From Azospirillum sp. (GTDB lineage Bacteria > Pseudomonadota > Alphaproteobacteria > Azospirillales > Azospirillaceae), in the NCBI GenBank assembly GCA_027486405.1, contig JAIXPD010000024.1, positions 248,001-312,000 of the forward strand: 64,000 nucleotides of DNA, given 5' to 3'. The stretch's first letter is position 1. Each line of letters opens with the position of its first letter. A program made the position numbers and the translations under genes. The notes beneath the pieces were generated by a model that saw only the letters and a program-made list of their open reading frames with translations, searched no databases and was not told the origin of the DNA. Of the stretch, positions 9,084-18,464 are shown piece after piece.

Positions 9084-10985
9084 ATGCTGCACATCAATGA
9101 TCTGACTTTCCGCTTTGGCGGGCGCGTCCTGTTCGATCACGCCACGGCGGTCGTCTCCAAAGGGCACCGGGTGGCGCTGGTCGGGCGCAACGGCACCGGC
9201 AAATCCACCCTTCTGAAGCTGATTTTCGGATTGCTCCAGTCCGACGACGGCGCGGTCACGCTGCCCGTCGGCATGCGGATGGGCATGGTGGCGCAGGAGG
9301 CCCCCTCCGGCCCGATCACCCTGATCGACGCCGTGCTGGCCGCCGACAAGGAGCGCACCGCCCTGCTGGCGGAGGCCGAGACGGCGACTGACCCGATTCG
9401 CATCGGTGAAATCCACAACCGGCTCGCCGACATCGACGCCCATTCCGCCCCGGCGCGAGCCGCGCAAGTGCTGTCCGGCCTGGGCTTTGATGCCGAGGCG
9501 CAGCAACGCCCCTGTTCGGATTTCTCCGGCGGCTGGCGGATGCGCGTGGCGCTGGCGGGCGTGCTGTTCTCCCGCCCCGATCTGCTGCTGCTCGACGAGC
9601 CGACCAACCATCTGGATTTGGAAGCCACCATCTGGCTGGAAGGCTATCTGAAGAATTACCCGCACACGATCCTGATGGTCAGCCACGACCGCGAGCTGTT
9701 GAACGCGGTGCCGACGACGACCATCCACATCGACAACGGGAAGCTCGTCACCTACAGCGGCAATTACGATTCCTTCCTGCGCCAGCGCCGGGCGAACCAG
9801 GAACGCTTGCAGTCGATGGCGGCCAAGCAGGAGGCCCGGCGCAAGCACATGATGGCCTATGTCGACCGCTTCCGCTTCAAGGCCAGCAAGGCCCGGCAGG
9901 CGCAAAGCCGGTTGAAGGCGCTGGAAAAGCTGGAAACCATCACGCTGATGGAGGACGACGCCGAGGTCGTCTTCAACTTCCCGCCGCCCGACGAGCTGGC
10001 CCCGCCGATCATCGCGCTGGAAGGCGTGACCATCGGTTATGGCGACACGCCGATCCTCAAGCGGGTCAATCTGCGCATCGACATGGAGGACCGGATCGCC
10101 CTGCTGGGGGCCAACGGCAACGGCAAATCGACCCTGGTCAAGCTGCTGGCCGGACGGTTGCCGCCGATGGCCGGGGAGATGCGGCGGTCGTCCAGGCTGC
10201 GCATCGGCTATTTCGCGCAGCACCAATCCGAAGAGCTGGACCTGTCGCTGACCCCGATCCAACAGACCCAACGCATCATGCCGTTGGCGCTGGAGGAGAA
10301 GGTCCGCGCCCATCTCGGCCGCTTCGGCTTCCAGCAGAGCAAGGCGGAAACCAAGATCGCCGACCTGTCGGGCGGTGAAAAGGCGCGGCTGCTGCTGGCG
10401 CTGATGAGCCGCGAGATCCCGCACATCCTGATGCTGGACGAACCGACCAACCATCTGGACATCGACAGCCGCGAAGCCCTGATCGAGGCGATCAACGATT
10501 TCCCCGGTGCCGTCATCCTCATCAGCCACGATCCCCATCTGATCGAGCTGACCGCCGACCGCCTGCTGCTGGTGGCCAACGGCACGGTGCAGCCCTATGA
10601 CGGCGATCTCGACGACTACCGCCGCTTCCTGCTCGACCGCGCCAAGGCCGAACGGGCGGTGGCCAAGGCCAACGCCCAGGGCGACCGCGACGCCGGACCC
10701 AACAAAAAGGACCAGCGCCGCGCGGCCGCCGAATCGCGCGCCGCACTCGCCCCGCTGAAGCGGAAGGCGACCGACGCGGAGGCGCTGGTCAACAAGCTGA
10801 CCGAGGAAAAACGCAAGATCGAAGCCAAGATGGCCGACCCCGCCCTCTACACCGGTCCGGCGGACAAGCTGACCAAGCTGCAAATCGATCTGGGCACGGT
10901 GGACAAAAAGCTGGCCAGCGCGGAAGAGACGTGGCTCGACGCGCTGGAAGCCTATGAAACGGCGGCGGCGGAGGCGGGCGCGTGA
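9084..10985 (+). CDS. ABC-F family ATPase (Uup/YheS-like)
   Basis: This soluble protein has two ATP-binding cassettes and no membrane domain, the mark of the ABC-F family, whose members act on ribosomes during translation or ribosome assembly. First cassette: Walker A GRNGTGKST, signature FSGGWRMR, Walker B LLLLDEPTNHLD. Second cassette: GANGNGKST, LSGGEKAR, ILMLDEPTNHLD. The linker between them is charged and helical. The last ~100 residues are Lys/Glu/Ala-rich and should form a coiled coil, as in Uup-type members. The start at 9084 (MLHINDLTFRF) is set by homology to the family N terminus; no clear Shine-Dalgarno precedes it. The next gene overlaps its stop codon, so the two are translationally coupled. 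Confidence 0.93.
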   Translation: MLHINDLTFRFGGRVLFDHATAVVSKGHRVALVGRNGTGKSTLLKLIFGLLQSDDGAVTLPVGMRMGMVAQEAPSGPITLIDAVLAADKERTALLAEAETATDPIRIGEIHNRLADIDAHSAPARAAQVLSGLGFDAEAQQRPCSDFSGGWRMRVALAGVLFSRPDLLLLDEPTNHLDLEATIWLEGYLKNYPHTILMVSHDRELLNAVPTTTIHIDNGKLVTYSGNYDSFLRQRRANQERLQSMAAKQEARRKHMMAYVDRFRFKASKARQAQSRLKALEKLETITLMEDDAEVVFNFPPPDELAPPIIALEGVTIGYGDTPILKRVNLRIDMEDRIALLGANGNGKSTLVKLLAGRLPPMAGEMRRSSRLRIGYFAQHQSEELDLSLTPIQQTQRIMPLALEEKVRAHLGRFGFQQSKAETKIADLSGGEKARLLLALMSREIPHILMLDEPTNHLDIDSREALIEAINDFPGAVILISHDPHLIELTADRLLLVANGTVQPYDGDLDDYRRFLLDRAKAERAVAKANAQGDRDAGPNKKDQRRAAAESRAALAPLKRKATDAEALVNKLTEEKRKIEAKMADPALYTGPADKLTKLQIDLGTVDKKLASAEETWLDALEAYETAAAEAGA

Positions 10986-11629
10986 CCTCCTCCCCCATTC
11001 CCGACAGCGCCACGCCGGACGAGGCCGACGACGACCGCACGTCGGACGTTCTGGCCCATTTCCGCGCCAATCTGCCCGCCGATGCGGTGTCGCTGGGCGA
11101 TCTGATCCAGGCGCTGGGCGACCGTTCGCTCGGGACCATCCTGCTGGCCCTGTCGCTGCCCACCATCGCGCCGGTTCCGTTGGGCGTGTCCTGCCTGTTC
11201 GATCTGCCGATCCTGCTCTACACCGCGCAGCTGGCCTTCGGAACGCGCGGCGCGCGTCTGCCGGATTGGCTGTTGAAACGGTCGGTCAGCCGCAAGATGG
11301 CCGCGCGCACGCTCGACGCCGCCATGCCGCGCCTGATCGGCATCGAAAAGCTGTTGAAGCCGCGCAACCACCGCCTCGCCACCATCGACCGCGAACGCTG
11401 GTTCGGGCTGCTGCTGTTCATCCTGACGCTGACCTGCATCGTGCCGCTGCCGTTGACCGGATGGCTGCCGGGCTTTGCTCTGGTGTTGATCTCCTTGGGC
11501 CTGATCGAGCGCGACGGGGCCGCCATCGGCGTCGGGTTGGGCCTGACCGTGGCGGCGCTGGTGTTTTTCCTGCTGGTCGCCAGCGGGTTGTCATACGCGG
11601 GTCATCAACTTCTGGCAGCTACGGGGTAA
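10982..11629 (+). CDS. ExoD-like exopolysaccharide synthesis membrane protein
   Basis: The 215-residue protein matches the ExoD family: a soluble start, then SLGDLIQALGDRSLG, LLALSLPTIAPVPLG and several hydrophobic segments at about residues 50-90 and 140-210. ExoD was described as affecting exopolysaccharide and alkaline tolerance in rhizobia, and its biochemical role is not settled. It begins with a GTG that overlaps the TGA of the ABC-F gene (GTGA), which implies coupled translation. Confidence 0.82.
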   Translation: MTSSPIPDSATPDEADDDRTSDVLAHFRANLPADAVSLGDLIQALGDRSLGTILLALSLPTIAPVPLGVSCLFDLPILLYTAQLAFGTRGARLPDWLLKRSVSRKMAARTLDAAMPRLIGIEKLLKPRNHRLATIDRERWFGLLLFILTLTCIVPLPLTGWLPGFALVLISLGLIERDGAAIGVGLGLTVAALVFFLLVASGLSYAGHQLLAATG

Positions 11630-11701
11630 GGGGTTGGCCTGACCGGGAACGGACAACCGGGATCGGGCACCCCGCCCACCCGCTGGACCGGAGCACCCAC
11701 C

Positions 11702-12352
11702 GTGACCGTCACGCCCGCCGCCCCCACATCCGCCGCCCCCAAATCAGCCACCCCAAAATCAGCCACCCCCAAATCAGCCACAAAGGGCGATTCAGCCGCC
11801 GCCGCGTGGCTGTTCTTCAAGCGTTGGCTGGCCGACCCCTGGGCGATGGGATCCATCGCGCCGTCGTCCGCCGCGCTGCGCCGCCTGATCGGCTCCAACA
11901 TCCAGCGCACGCCCGATCAATTGGTGGTGGAGTTCGGCGGCGGGACCGGGGCCGTCACCCGCGCGATCCTGGAGGCCGGGGTTCCCGCCGACAAGCTGGT
12001 CAGCTTTGAAATCGACGGCGAACTGGCCGATTACCTCGGCAACCGTTACCCCGACATCACCGTGTTCCGCGAGGATTGCCGCAAGGCGGCGGCCTTGCTG
12101 GGGGCGGAGCAGACCGGCAAGGTCGGGACCGTGGTGATCGGCATCCCGATGATCACCTTCCCGCTGGAGTTTCAGCGCGAAGTGATCGACGCCACCTTCA
12201 CCATTCTGCAACCGGGCGGCCGTTTCCTGCTCTACAGCTTCATGCCCCATTCGCCGCTGAACCGCGCGGCCTTGGGGTTGCAGGGCAAACGCCTGGGCTT
12301 CACCCCGTTCAACCTGCCGCCCGCTTCCGTCTGGGGCTATTGGCGGGGGTGA
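11702..12352 (+). CDS. SAM-dependent methyltransferase, phospholipid N-methyltransferase-like
   Basis: The 216-residue protein has the class I methyltransferase motif I (VVEFGGGTGAVTRAIL), an acidic residue at the end of the second strand (SFEID), and a late LQPGGRFLLYSF segment. The overall layout, with FFKRWLADPWAMGSIAPSS near the start, resembles the PmtA/RSP-type phosphatidylethanolamine N-methyltransferases of Alphaproteobacteria that make phosphatidylcholine. Substrate specificity is inference. The first ~28 residues are low complexity, built of the five-residue repeat PKSAT. GTG at 11702 has GGAG 8 nt upstream. It is convergent with the LprI-domain gene. Confidence 0.75.
   Translation: MTVTPAAPTSAAPKSATPKSATPKSATKGDSAAAAWLFFKRWLADPWAMGSIAPSSAALRRLIGSNIQRTPDQLVVEFGGGTGAVTRAILEAGVPADKLVSFEIDGELADYLGNRYPDITVFREDCRKAAALLGAEQTGKVGTVVIGIPMITFPLEFQREVIDATFTILQPGGRFLLYSFMPHSPLNRAALGLQGKRLGFTPFNLPPASVWGYWRG
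11723..11782 (+). repeat. 15-bp tandem repeat inside the methyltransferase N terminus
   Basis: Four 15-bp units lie head to tail. The last three are nearly identical (consensus CCCAAATCAGCCACC) and the first is degenerate. They encode the repeated peptide PKSAT, so changes of unit number would lengthen or shorten the tail without a frameshift. Confidence 0.85.
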
Positions 12353-12362
12353 TAGGAGGGAT

Positions 12363-12392
12363 TTGGGGTGGGCTGGTCGCGCCCACCCCCAA
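12363..12392. terminator. Imperfect hairpin between convergent genes
   Basis: TTGGGGTGGGC at 12363-12373 pairs with GCCCACCCCCAA at 12381-12392 apart from one bulged base. It lies in the 68-bp gap between the convergent methyltransferase and LprI-domain genes. No T-run follows on either strand, so its role as a bidirectional terminator is tentative. Confidence 0.35.
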
Positions 12393-12420
12393 CCCAAACT
12401 TCATGATGTCCTGTGATGGT

Positions 12421-12867
12421 TCAGGGCTTGATCGCGTTGTCCAGCGCCTTGGCCTGTTCGTTGGTCACGCGGGTCAGGCAATTCAGGATCGCCAGACCGC
12501 TCATGCTGCCGCCGCGATACATGCCGTCGCCTTCCCATTCGCACATGGCGTCGCGGTATTTCAGCCACACCCGTTGCGCGTCGAGCAGCAGGGCGCGGGC
12601 CTTGTCATCCGGCATCTCCTTGCGCGCCGCCTGATAGGCGGTGTTGAGCGCCTTGTCGGCCTGCCGGAACTCCGCCGCCGCGCAGATCTTCAACGACAGC
12701 ATGTTGGCGTCGCAGTTTTTCGGTTTTGGCTCGGCAGGTTGGGCCAAAATCTGTTGCGCCAGCCCCGGCGCGTCCGCCGCCAGGGCAGTTCCGATCGTTG
12801 CGCACAGCGTCACGCCGACCAGCGCCGCGCCCGCCATCCTCCGCGCAAGCTGTGTTCTGATCCTCAT
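12421..12867 (-). CDS. Exported LprI-domain (DUF1311) protein
   Basis: The 148-residue protein starts with a Sec signal peptide (RRMAGAALVGVTLC, ending ALAA). The mature part has the DUF1311/LprI N-terminal pattern: early cysteines, then a helix with DAQRVWLKYRDAMCEWE and a further Cys in ILNCLTRVTNEQA. LprI of Mycobacterium is a lysozyme inhibitor; most family members in Proteobacteria are uncharacterised periplasmic proteins. The four cysteines probably form disulphides. ATG at 12867 is chosen for its AGG-rich binding site. It lies 38 bp downstream of the copper chaperone gene on the same strand. Confidence 0.82.
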   Translation of the reverse strand: MRIRTQLARRMAGAALVGVTLCATIGTALAADAPGLAQQILAQPAEPKPKNCDANMLSLKICAAAEFRQADKALNTAYQAARKEMPDDKARALLLDAQRVWLKYRDAMCEWEGDGMYRGGSMSGLAILNCLTRVTNEQAKALDNAIKP

Positions 12868-12905
12868 GCCCCCGCCCCTTCCTTCATCGGTTTTCAACAC
12901 GGCGG

Positions 12906-13109
12906 TCACGCGGTGCCGACGAAATCGAACCCGGCATCCTCGACCGCCTGACGAACCACATCCTCCGCGATGCCGCCATCGACCATCACCCGGCCCGAGG
13001 CCAGATCGACGGTGACGGCGGCGTTCGGGGCCGCCTTGACGATGGCGTTCGACACCGACCGGGCGCAGCCACCGCAGGTCATCCCATCCACCTTGTACGC
13101 GTCGGCCAT
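12906..13109 (-). CDS. Heavy-metal-associated domain copper chaperone (CopZ-like)
   Basis: This 67-residue protein is a single HMA domain with the metal-binding motif GMTCGGC near residues 9-15 and the usual babbab pattern after it. Such proteins carry Cu(I) in the cytoplasm to a P-type ATPase or a repressor. No copA or cueR lies in this window. The ATG at 13109 has AGGAG 9 nt upstream. It sits 50 bp below the polysaccharide deacetylase gene on the same strand. Confidence 0.9.
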   Translation of the reverse strand: MADAYKVDGMTCGGCARSVSNAIVKAAPNAAVTVDLASGRVMVDGGIAEDVVRQAVEDAGFDFVGTA

Positions 13110-13159
13110 CACTTCATTCTCCTGTTTGGCAAGGGCCTTAAGGGCTTGGCACCGCGCCG

Positions 13160-14326
13160 TCACCCGCCCGCGTGATGGGCGCGCACCACGGCGCTGACCG
13201 GAACCAGACTGAAGCCACGCTTTTGCACATCCGGCAACCAGGACGCCAGAGCCTCGAATGTCGCATCGTGCGGGTGGCCGATGGCGATGGCGTAGCCCTG
13301 CTGTTTGGCGACCGTCTCCACCTTGCCCAACTGGGCGCGGATGGCCCCGACCGCCGGGATGTTGTCCAGAAACACGTCGCGCCCGGCAAAGGGCATGTTG
13401 AGGTCCTGGGCGATGCCCAACCCGGCGCTGTGCGGCGTCGTCTTGCTGTCCAACCACAACAGCCCCCGGCGGTGCAACTCCGCCAGAACCGGGGACAGCG
13501 CGGCACGGTCGGCGGTGAAGCGGCTGCCCATGTGGTTGTTGACGCCGACATAGCCGTCGAAACTGTCCAACGCGGCGCGGACGCGGCGCAGGATCTCGGG
13601 CTTGTCGAGCCGGACCAGCAGCGCGTCGGGGCCGGGATCGGCGTCCACGCTGGGTTCCATCGGCATGTGCAGCATCAATTCATGCCCGTTGGCGCGGGCG
13701 GCCTGGGTCTGCCCCGCCAGCTCGCGGGCGTAGGGCAGCCAGGACAGCGTCAGCGGCCCCGGCAAACCGGCCATTTTGGTGGAGCGCTTGCGGTCCAGGC
13801 CCATGTCATCGATGACCACGGCGATGACCGGACGGCCCGGAGCCAGCGCCTTCACCGGCACGGCGAAGCGTCGCCAGGGGGCGGCGTTGCCGGACGGCGG
13901 TTGAACCGCTGGCACAGGAAGGGATGGCGGAACCGGCGGTGGCAACAGGGCCGTGGCACCCGGCGCGTCGGTCGCCTCCGGTCCAGCACCAGGTTCCGGT
14001 TCGGTGATCGCCGGTGGACTGGCGGTCGGCACCGGGACCGTCATGATCGATGGTGATGGTGATGGTGGCGACGCGGCGGAGGGACGGACCGGACTCGGCG
14101 GTGGCAGCGGCGGCGATGGCGCGACCGGGGCCGTGACCGCTGGCGGTTTGGTCATGGCCACCGGCTTCGGCTCCGGTTGTCCCATCAACCAGGACACGCC
14201 CAGCCCAAGGGCAAAGACCCCGGCCACGGCGACCATCGCCAGAACCACAGGGTTGGTGGCCATCCCCGGCAAGGCGGTCCGTGTTTTTTTGCGCGGCACC
14301 TTGCGGGCCATGGCGGTGGCGTCCAT
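13160..14326 (-). CDS. Divergent polysaccharide deacetylase family protein (YibQ-like)
   Basis: A short cytoplasmic start rich in Arg/Lys precedes one transmembrane helix near residues 24-50. A linker of about 100 residues very rich in Pro, Ala and Ser follows, then a C-terminal domain of the divergent polysaccharide deacetylase family (DUF610): VIAVVIDDMGLDR, ELMLHMPMEP, NNHMGSRFT, LLWLDSKTT and AIAIGHPHD. These motifs supply Asp and His residues for a metal site, but the reaction has not been firmly shown for this branch. The domain should face the periplasm. The linker DNA contains a short GGTGAT run (about 14047-14066). Start could also be the second Met, six codons in. Confidence 0.85.
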   Translation of the reverse strand: MDATAMARKVPRKKTRTALPGMATNPVVLAMVAVAGVFALGLGVSWLMGQPEPKPVAMTKPPAVTAPVAPSPPLPPPSPVRPSAASPPSPSPSIMTVPVPTASPPAITEPEPGAGPEATDAPGATALLPPPVPPSLPVPAVQPPSGNAAPWRRFAVPVKALAPGRPVIAVVIDDMGLDRKRSTKMAGLPGPLTLSWLPYARELAGQTQAARANGHELMLHMPMEPSVDADPGPDALLVRLDKPEILRRVRAALDSFDGYVGVNNHMGSRFTADRAALSPVLAELHRRGLLWLDSKTTPHSAGLGIAQDLNMPFAGRDVFLDNIPAVGAIRAQLGKVETVAKQQGYAIAIGHPHDATFEALASWLPDVQKRGFSLVPVSAVVRAHHAGG

Positions 14327-14434
14327 AGCTGGTCACATCGTCGCGGCAGAGTGGCACCACCTCCGCCCCGCCGCAATCGCGCTGTCGCCCTCTGCCGCAT
14401 CCCGTCCCCTTCACCGTCGGAGACGCCGTCCATC

Positions 14435-14902
14435 ATGCGCAAGCCCCTTGTCCCGCTGCTCCTCGCCGTTGCGGCCCTCAGCCTGTCCGCCGCCCCTGCG
14501 GCGCGTGCGGCCACCGAACTGCGCTGCCCATCCACCTTGATGGTGCAGGCGCAACCCGATGCGCCCAGCGGCTGGTCGCCCTACCCCGGCAAGGACAGCC
14601 ACCCCCTGGTCGGCGTGACCATCATCGAAGGCGACCGCGCCGCGCAAATGGCCTCCGCCGCCCGCGTCACGCTGGCACCGGATCGCGAGGTGCGACGGGG
14701 CCGGTCGCTGATCCAGGTGTGGGAGTTTCCCGGCGCGCGGAAGGACACCATCTTCTTGCTTTGCCGTTACCGGGGAACCGAAGCGACCCTGGCCGCCGAT
14801 CTGCCGCGCGGCACCCGCCGGTGCACGGTGACGCTGGAACTCGACGCGCGCGGGGAATGGATCCCGGAACCGAAAGGCCCGATCCAGAACGAATGCCGCT
14901 GA
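14435..14902 (+). CDS. Exported STY0301-family-like protein
   Basis: The 155-residue protein has a clear Sec signal peptide (LLLAVAALSLSAAPAARA). The mature region has the pattern of STY0301-family proteins: a Cys near the mature start (LRCPSTLMV), PSGWSPY, then FLLCRYRGTEATLAADLP and a later RRCTV. The family has no known function. The position of the cysteines suggests a disulphide-bonded periplasmic protein. ATG at 14435 is the only start that keeps the signal peptide. It is divergent from the deacetylase and lies 132 bp before trpG. Confidence 0.72.
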   Translation: MRKPLVPLLLAVAALSLSAAPAARAATELRCPSTLMVQAQPDAPSGWSPYPGKDSHPLVGVTIIEGDRAAQMASAARVTLAPDREVRRGRSLIQVWEFPGARKDTIFLLCRYRGTEATLAADLPRGTRRCTVTLELDARGEWIPEPKGPIQNECR

Positions 14903-15034
14903 CGGTTGCGCCCCTGATTGCGCTGACGATTGCGCGGAAACGACCGCCCGAGGCTGGAAATCCACCCGATCAGCCGCTAGGGTGTCGCACTGGTTGGAAC
15001 GGGGCCGGAACGGCGAAGGCATAAGGCGACGCGC

Positions 15035-15628
15035 ATGCTGCTGCTCATCGACAATTACGACAGCTTTACCTACAACCTCGTCCATTATCTGGGCGAGCTG
15101 GGTGCCGACGTGCAGGTGCGCCGCAACGACGCCTTGACGGTGGACGAGGCGTTGGCCCTGCGCCCGTCGGGCATCGTGCTGTCGCCCGGCCCCTGCGATC
15201 CCGATCAGGCGGGCATCTGCCTGCCCCTGATCGACGCGGCGGCCACCGCGCGCATCCCGCTGATGGGCGTGTGCCTGGGCCATCAATCCATCGGTCAGGC
15301 CTTTGGCGGGCGGGTGATCCGAGCACCACTGCCGATGCACGGCAAGGTGGACAGCATGATCCACCAGGGGCGCGGCGTGTTGGCCGGTCTGCCCAGCCCC
15401 TTCCGCGCCACCCGCTACCACTCGCTGATCGTCGAACGGTCCAGCCTGCCCGATTGCCTGGAGGTGACGGGGGAGACGGCGGACGGCCTCATCATGGCGC
15501 TGGCCCACCGCGACCTGCCGATCCACGGCGTGCAGTTCCACCCGGAAAGCATCGAAAGCGAGCACGGCCACAAGATCCTTGGCAATTTCCTGGATCTGAC
15601 CCGCCCCCGGCTGGAGACCGCAGCATGA
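15035..15628 (+). CDS. trpG: Anthranilate synthase component II (glutamine amidotransferase)
   Basis: The subunit releases ammonia from glutamine for anthranilate synthesis from chorismate, the first step of tryptophan biosynthesis. The 197-residue protein has the class I amidotransferase triad: nucleophile C80 in [11 protein letters not shown], and His/Glu in [26 protein letters not shown] at the N terminus is typical. AAGG precedes the ATG at good distance. No trpE lies upstream here, so the synthase large subunit must be encoded elsewhere. Its stop overlaps the trpD start (ATGA), beginning a chain of coupled genes. Confidence 0.96.
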   Translation: MLLLIDNYDSFTYNLVHYLGELGADVQVRRNDALTVDEALALRPSGIVLSPGPCDPDQAGICLPLIDAAATARIPLMGVCLGHQSIGQAFGGRVIRAPLPMHGKVDSMIHQGRGVLAGLPSPFRATRYHSLIVERSSLPDCLEVTGETADGLIMALAHRDLPIHGVQFHPESIESEHGHKILGNFLDLTRPRLETAA

Positions 15629-16677
15629 GCGCGCATGGTCACGGCGGCGACATCGCCGACATGAAATCCATCCTCGCCCGCGTCGCCTCGGGCGCGACCT
15701 TGACGGAGGAGCAGGCCGGCTTGGCCTTTGACATCATCATGTCGGGCAACGCCACCCCGTCGCAGATGGGCGGTTTCCTGATGGCGTTGCGCGTGCGCGG
15801 CGAAACGGTGGACGAGATCACCGGAGCCGCCCGCGTCATGCGCGGCAAGGCCATCGCGGTGGACGCGCCCGTCGGGGCCATCGACACCTGCGGAACCGGC
15901 GGCGACGGGGCCAGCACCTACAACATCTCGACCGCCGCCGCGCTGGTGGTGTCGGCCTGTGGGATTCCGGTGGCCAAGCACGGCAACCGCGCCATCTCCT
16001 CCAAATCGGGCGCGGCGGACGTGTTGAGCGCGCTGGGCGTCAATCTGGATTGCGACCTGTCGCTGGTGCGCAAGGCGCTGTGGGAGGCCGGGATCGCCTT
16101 TCTGATGGCCCCGCGCCACCATCTGGCCATGCGCAACGTCGGCCCGACGCGCGTGGAGCTTGGCACCCGCACCATCTTCAACCTGATGGGGCCGCTGTCC
16201 AACCCGGCGACCACCAAGCGCCAACTGCTGGGCGTGTTCGCCAAGCAATGGGTCGAACCGCTGGCCCAGGTGCTCCAACGCTTGGGGTCGGAGACGGCGT
16301 GGGTCGTTCATGGTTCCGACGGGTTGGACGAGATCACCACCACCGGCCCCAGCACGGTCGCCCAGTTGAAGGACGGGGCCGTCACCGTGTTCGAGATCGC
16401 GCCGGAGGATGTCGGCCTCCCGCGCGCCACGCTGGAGGATCTGCGCGGCGGTGACGCCCAGACCAACGCGGCGGCCATCCACGCCCTGTTCGATGGCGCG
16501 CCCGGCCCCTACCGCGACATCGTGCTGTTGAACGCCGCCGCCGCCCTGCTGGTGGCGGGCAAGGCCGACACGCTGAAAGACGGCGTGGCGCTGGCCGCCG
16601 CCGCCATCGACAACGGCGGTGCCCGCGAACGCCTGCGCCGTCTGGTCGCCATCACCAACGAGGTTGTTTCGGCATGA
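15625..16677 (+). CDS. trpD: Anthranilate phosphoribosyltransferase
   Basis: The enzyme joins anthranilate and PRPP to give phosphoribosyl anthranilate. The 350-residue protein has the PRPP-binding glycine motif DTCGTGGDG, then [15 protein letters not shown] and the anthranilate-site region [23 protein letters not shown] at 15625 overlaps the trpG stop, and its own TGA overlaps the trpC ATG, so all three are probably translated together in fixed ratio. Confidence 0.97.
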   Translation: MSAHGHGGDIADMKSILARVASGATLTEEQAGLAFDIIMSGNATPSQMGGFLMALRVRGETVDEITGAARVMRGKAIAVDAPVGAIDTCGTGGDGASTYNISTAAALVVSACGIPVAKHGNRAISSKSGAADVLSALGVNLDCDLSLVRKALWEAGIAFLMAPRHHLAMRNVGPTRVELGTRTIFNLMGPLSNPATTKRQLLGVFAKQWVEPLAQVLQRLGSETAWVVHGSDGLDEITTTGPSTVAQLKDGAVTVFEIAPEDVGLPRATLEDLRGGDAQTNAAAIHALFDGAPGPYRDIVLLNAAAALLVAGKADTLKDGVALAAAAIDNGGARERLRRLVAITNEVVSA

Positions 16678-17468
16678 GCGACGTTCTCGACCGCATCAAC
16701 GCGGACAAGCGCGCCCTGGTCGCCGCCCGCAAGGCCGCCCGCCCGCTGGCGGCGGTGGAAGAGGCGGCGCGCGCCGCCAGCCCGACGCGCGGCTTCATCG
16801 CCGCGCTGCGCCGCACGGTGGCGAGCGGGCGTTACGGCCTGATCGCCGAAATCAAGAAGGCCAGCCCGTCCAAGGGCCTGATCCGCGCCGATTTCGACCC
16901 GCCAGCGCTGGCCCAGGCCTACAGCACCGGTGGGGCGACCTGCCTGTCGGTGCTGACCGACGAGCCGTATTTCCAGGGCAAGGACGAGTATCTGGTCGCC
17001 GCCCGCGCCGCCGTCGATCTGCCGGTGCTGCGCAAGGATTTCATGGTCGATCCCTATCAGATCGTCGAGGCGCGCGCGCTGGGGGCCGACGCCATCCTCA
17101 TCATCATGGCCTCGCTGTCCGACGCGCAGGCCGCCGAGATCGAGGACGCCGCCATCGCCCAGGGGCTGGACGTGCTGGTGGAGGTCCACAACCGCGACGA
17201 ACTGGACCGCGCCCTGGCGCTGAAGACCCCCTTGCTGGGGGTGAACAACCGCAATCTGAAGACTCTGGCCGTCGACATCGCGACGACGGAGGAATTGGCC
17301 GCCCATGTCCCCACCGACCGGATGCTGGTGGCCGAAAGCGGCCTGTACAGCCCGGCTGATCTGGCGCGGATGGCGGCGGTCGGCGCGCGCTGCTTCCTGG
17401 TCGGCGAATCGCTGATGCGTCAGGCCGACGTCACCGCCGCCACCCGCGCGCTGTTGGCGCGGGACTGA
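16674..17468 (+). CDS. trpC: Indole-3-glycerol phosphate synthase
   Basis: This TIM-barrel enzyme converts the carboxyphenylamino-deoxyribulose phosphate to indole-3-glycerol phosphate. The 264-residue protein has [13 protein letters not shown] near residue 60, [22 protein letters not shown] and [11 protein letters not shown], the phosphate- and substrate-binding loops of the family. There is no fused TrpF domain; trpF is not in the window. It overlaps trpD by 4 bp and is followed 4 bp later by a GNAT gene. Confidence 0.97.
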   Translation: MSDVLDRINADKRALVAARKAARPLAAVEEAARAASPTRGFIAALRRTVASGRYGLIAEIKKASPSKGLIRADFDPPALAQAYSTGGATCLSVLTDEPYFQGKDEYLVAARAAVDLPVLRKDFMVDPYQIVEARALGADAILIIMASLSDAQAAEIEDAAIAQGLDVLVEVHNRDELDRALALKTPLLGVNNRNLKTLAVDIATTEELAAHVPTDRMLVAESGLYSPADLARMAAVGARCFLVGESLMRQADVTAATRALLARD

Positions 17469-17472
17469 CGCG

Positions 17473-17940
17473 ATGACCGCCAGCGCCGTCACCATCGCCC
17501 TGGAAAGCCCGCGTCAACCCGACGCGGTGGCGCTGGTCGCCGCACTCGACGCCTATCTGAAGGAACGCTACGCCGACGACGCCTGTCATCTGCTCGACAT
17601 CGAGTCGCTGGCGGCGGACGACGTCCGCTTTTTCCTCGCCCGCCGGGGCGATGGTCCGGCGGTGGGCTGCGCGGCGTTGCGCGTCGATTCCTCGGGTTAT
17701 GGCGAGGTCAAGCGGATGTTCGTGTCGCCGCAGGCGCGCGGCGGGCGGATCGGCGAACGGCTGCTCGACCGGCTGGCCGAACAGGCCCGGGCGGAGGGTT
17801 TGACCGCCCTGCTGCTGGAAACCGGCATCCACCAGCCCGAAGCGGTGGCGCTGTACCGCAAGGCGGGATTCATCGCGCGCGGGCCTTACGCCGATTACCC
17901 CGACATCCCCGAAAGCCTGTTCATGGAGCGCCGACTGTGA
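17473..17940 (+). CDS. GNAT family N-acetyltransferase between trpC and moaC
   Basis: The 155-residue protein has the GNAT acetyl-CoA binding signature [23 protein letters not shown] and [17 protein letters not shown], which is the usual C-terminal half of the fold. The substrate is unknown. It starts 4 bp after trpC, and its stop overlaps the GTG start of moaC, so it is an integral part of the trp-moa transcript. No motif ties it to tryptophan or molybdopterin chemistry. Confidence 0.88.
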   Translation: MTASAVTIALESPRQPDAVALVAALDAYLKERYADDACHLLDIESLAADDVRFFLARRGDGPAVGCAALRVDSSGYGEVKRMFVSPQARGGRIGERLLDRLAEQARAEGLTALLLETGIHQPEAVALYRKAGFIARGPYADYPDIPESLFMERRL

Positions 17941-18464
17941 GCGGTTTCACCCATTTTGACGCCGAAGGGCGCGCCGTGATGGTCGATGTCTCCGACAAGG
18001 CGGAGACCGAACGCACCGCCACCGCCGCCGCCGCCGTGCGGATGCAGCCGGAGACCCTGCGCCTGATCCTCGAGGGTGGGGTCAAGAAGGGCGATGTCCT
18101 GTCGGTGGCCCGGCTGGCGGGCATCATGGGGGCCAAGCGCACACCGGACCTGATCCCGCTGTGCCACCCGCTGGCGCTGACCTCCGTCAAGGTCGATCTG
18201 CGCTGCGACCCGGCGCGCAACGCGGTGGACGTCACCGCCACCTGCAAGCTGAAGGGACAGACCGGGGTGGAGATGGAGGCGTTGACCGCCGTCACCGTCG
18301 CCGCCCTGACCGTCTATGACATGTGCAAGGCGGTGGATCGCGGCATGACGATCACCGATGTGCGCCTGCTGCACAAGGCGGGCGGCAAGAGCGGCGTGTG
18401 GGACGCGTCCGGCGTCCAGGCCGGTGACGCCACGGCAAGCGAGTCCAACACCGGAGCGCCCTGA
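17937..18464 (+). CDS. moaC: Cyclic pyranopterin monophosphate synthase
   Basis: MoaC converts the 3',8-cyclo-GTP made by MoaA into cyclic pyranopterin monophosphate in molybdenum cofactor synthesis. The 175-residue protein has the invariant [29 protein letters not shown] and [22 protein letters not shown], with the active-site lysine in the C-terminal [10 protein letters not shown] region. GTG at 17937 overlaps the stop of the GNAT gene, and its last base is the first of moeA (TGATG). Confidence 0.96.
   Translation: MSGFTHFDAEGRAVMVDVSDKAETERTATAAAAVRMQPETLRLILEGGVKKGDVLSVARLAGIMGAKRTPDLIPLCHPLALTSVKVDLRCDPARNAVDVTATCKLKGQTGVEMEALTAVTVAALTVYDMCKAVDRGMTITDVRLLHKAGGKSGVWDASGVQAGDATASESNTGAP

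Noticed and set aside
8859..10883. 674-codon frame opposite the ABC-F gene
   Set aside because: The plus strand has both Walker A, signature and Walker B sets; the opposite frame has no domain and no binding site.
11723..11782. Repeat array considered as CRISPR-like
   Set aside because: Units are 15 bp, contiguous, without spacers, and lie in frame inside a coding sequence.
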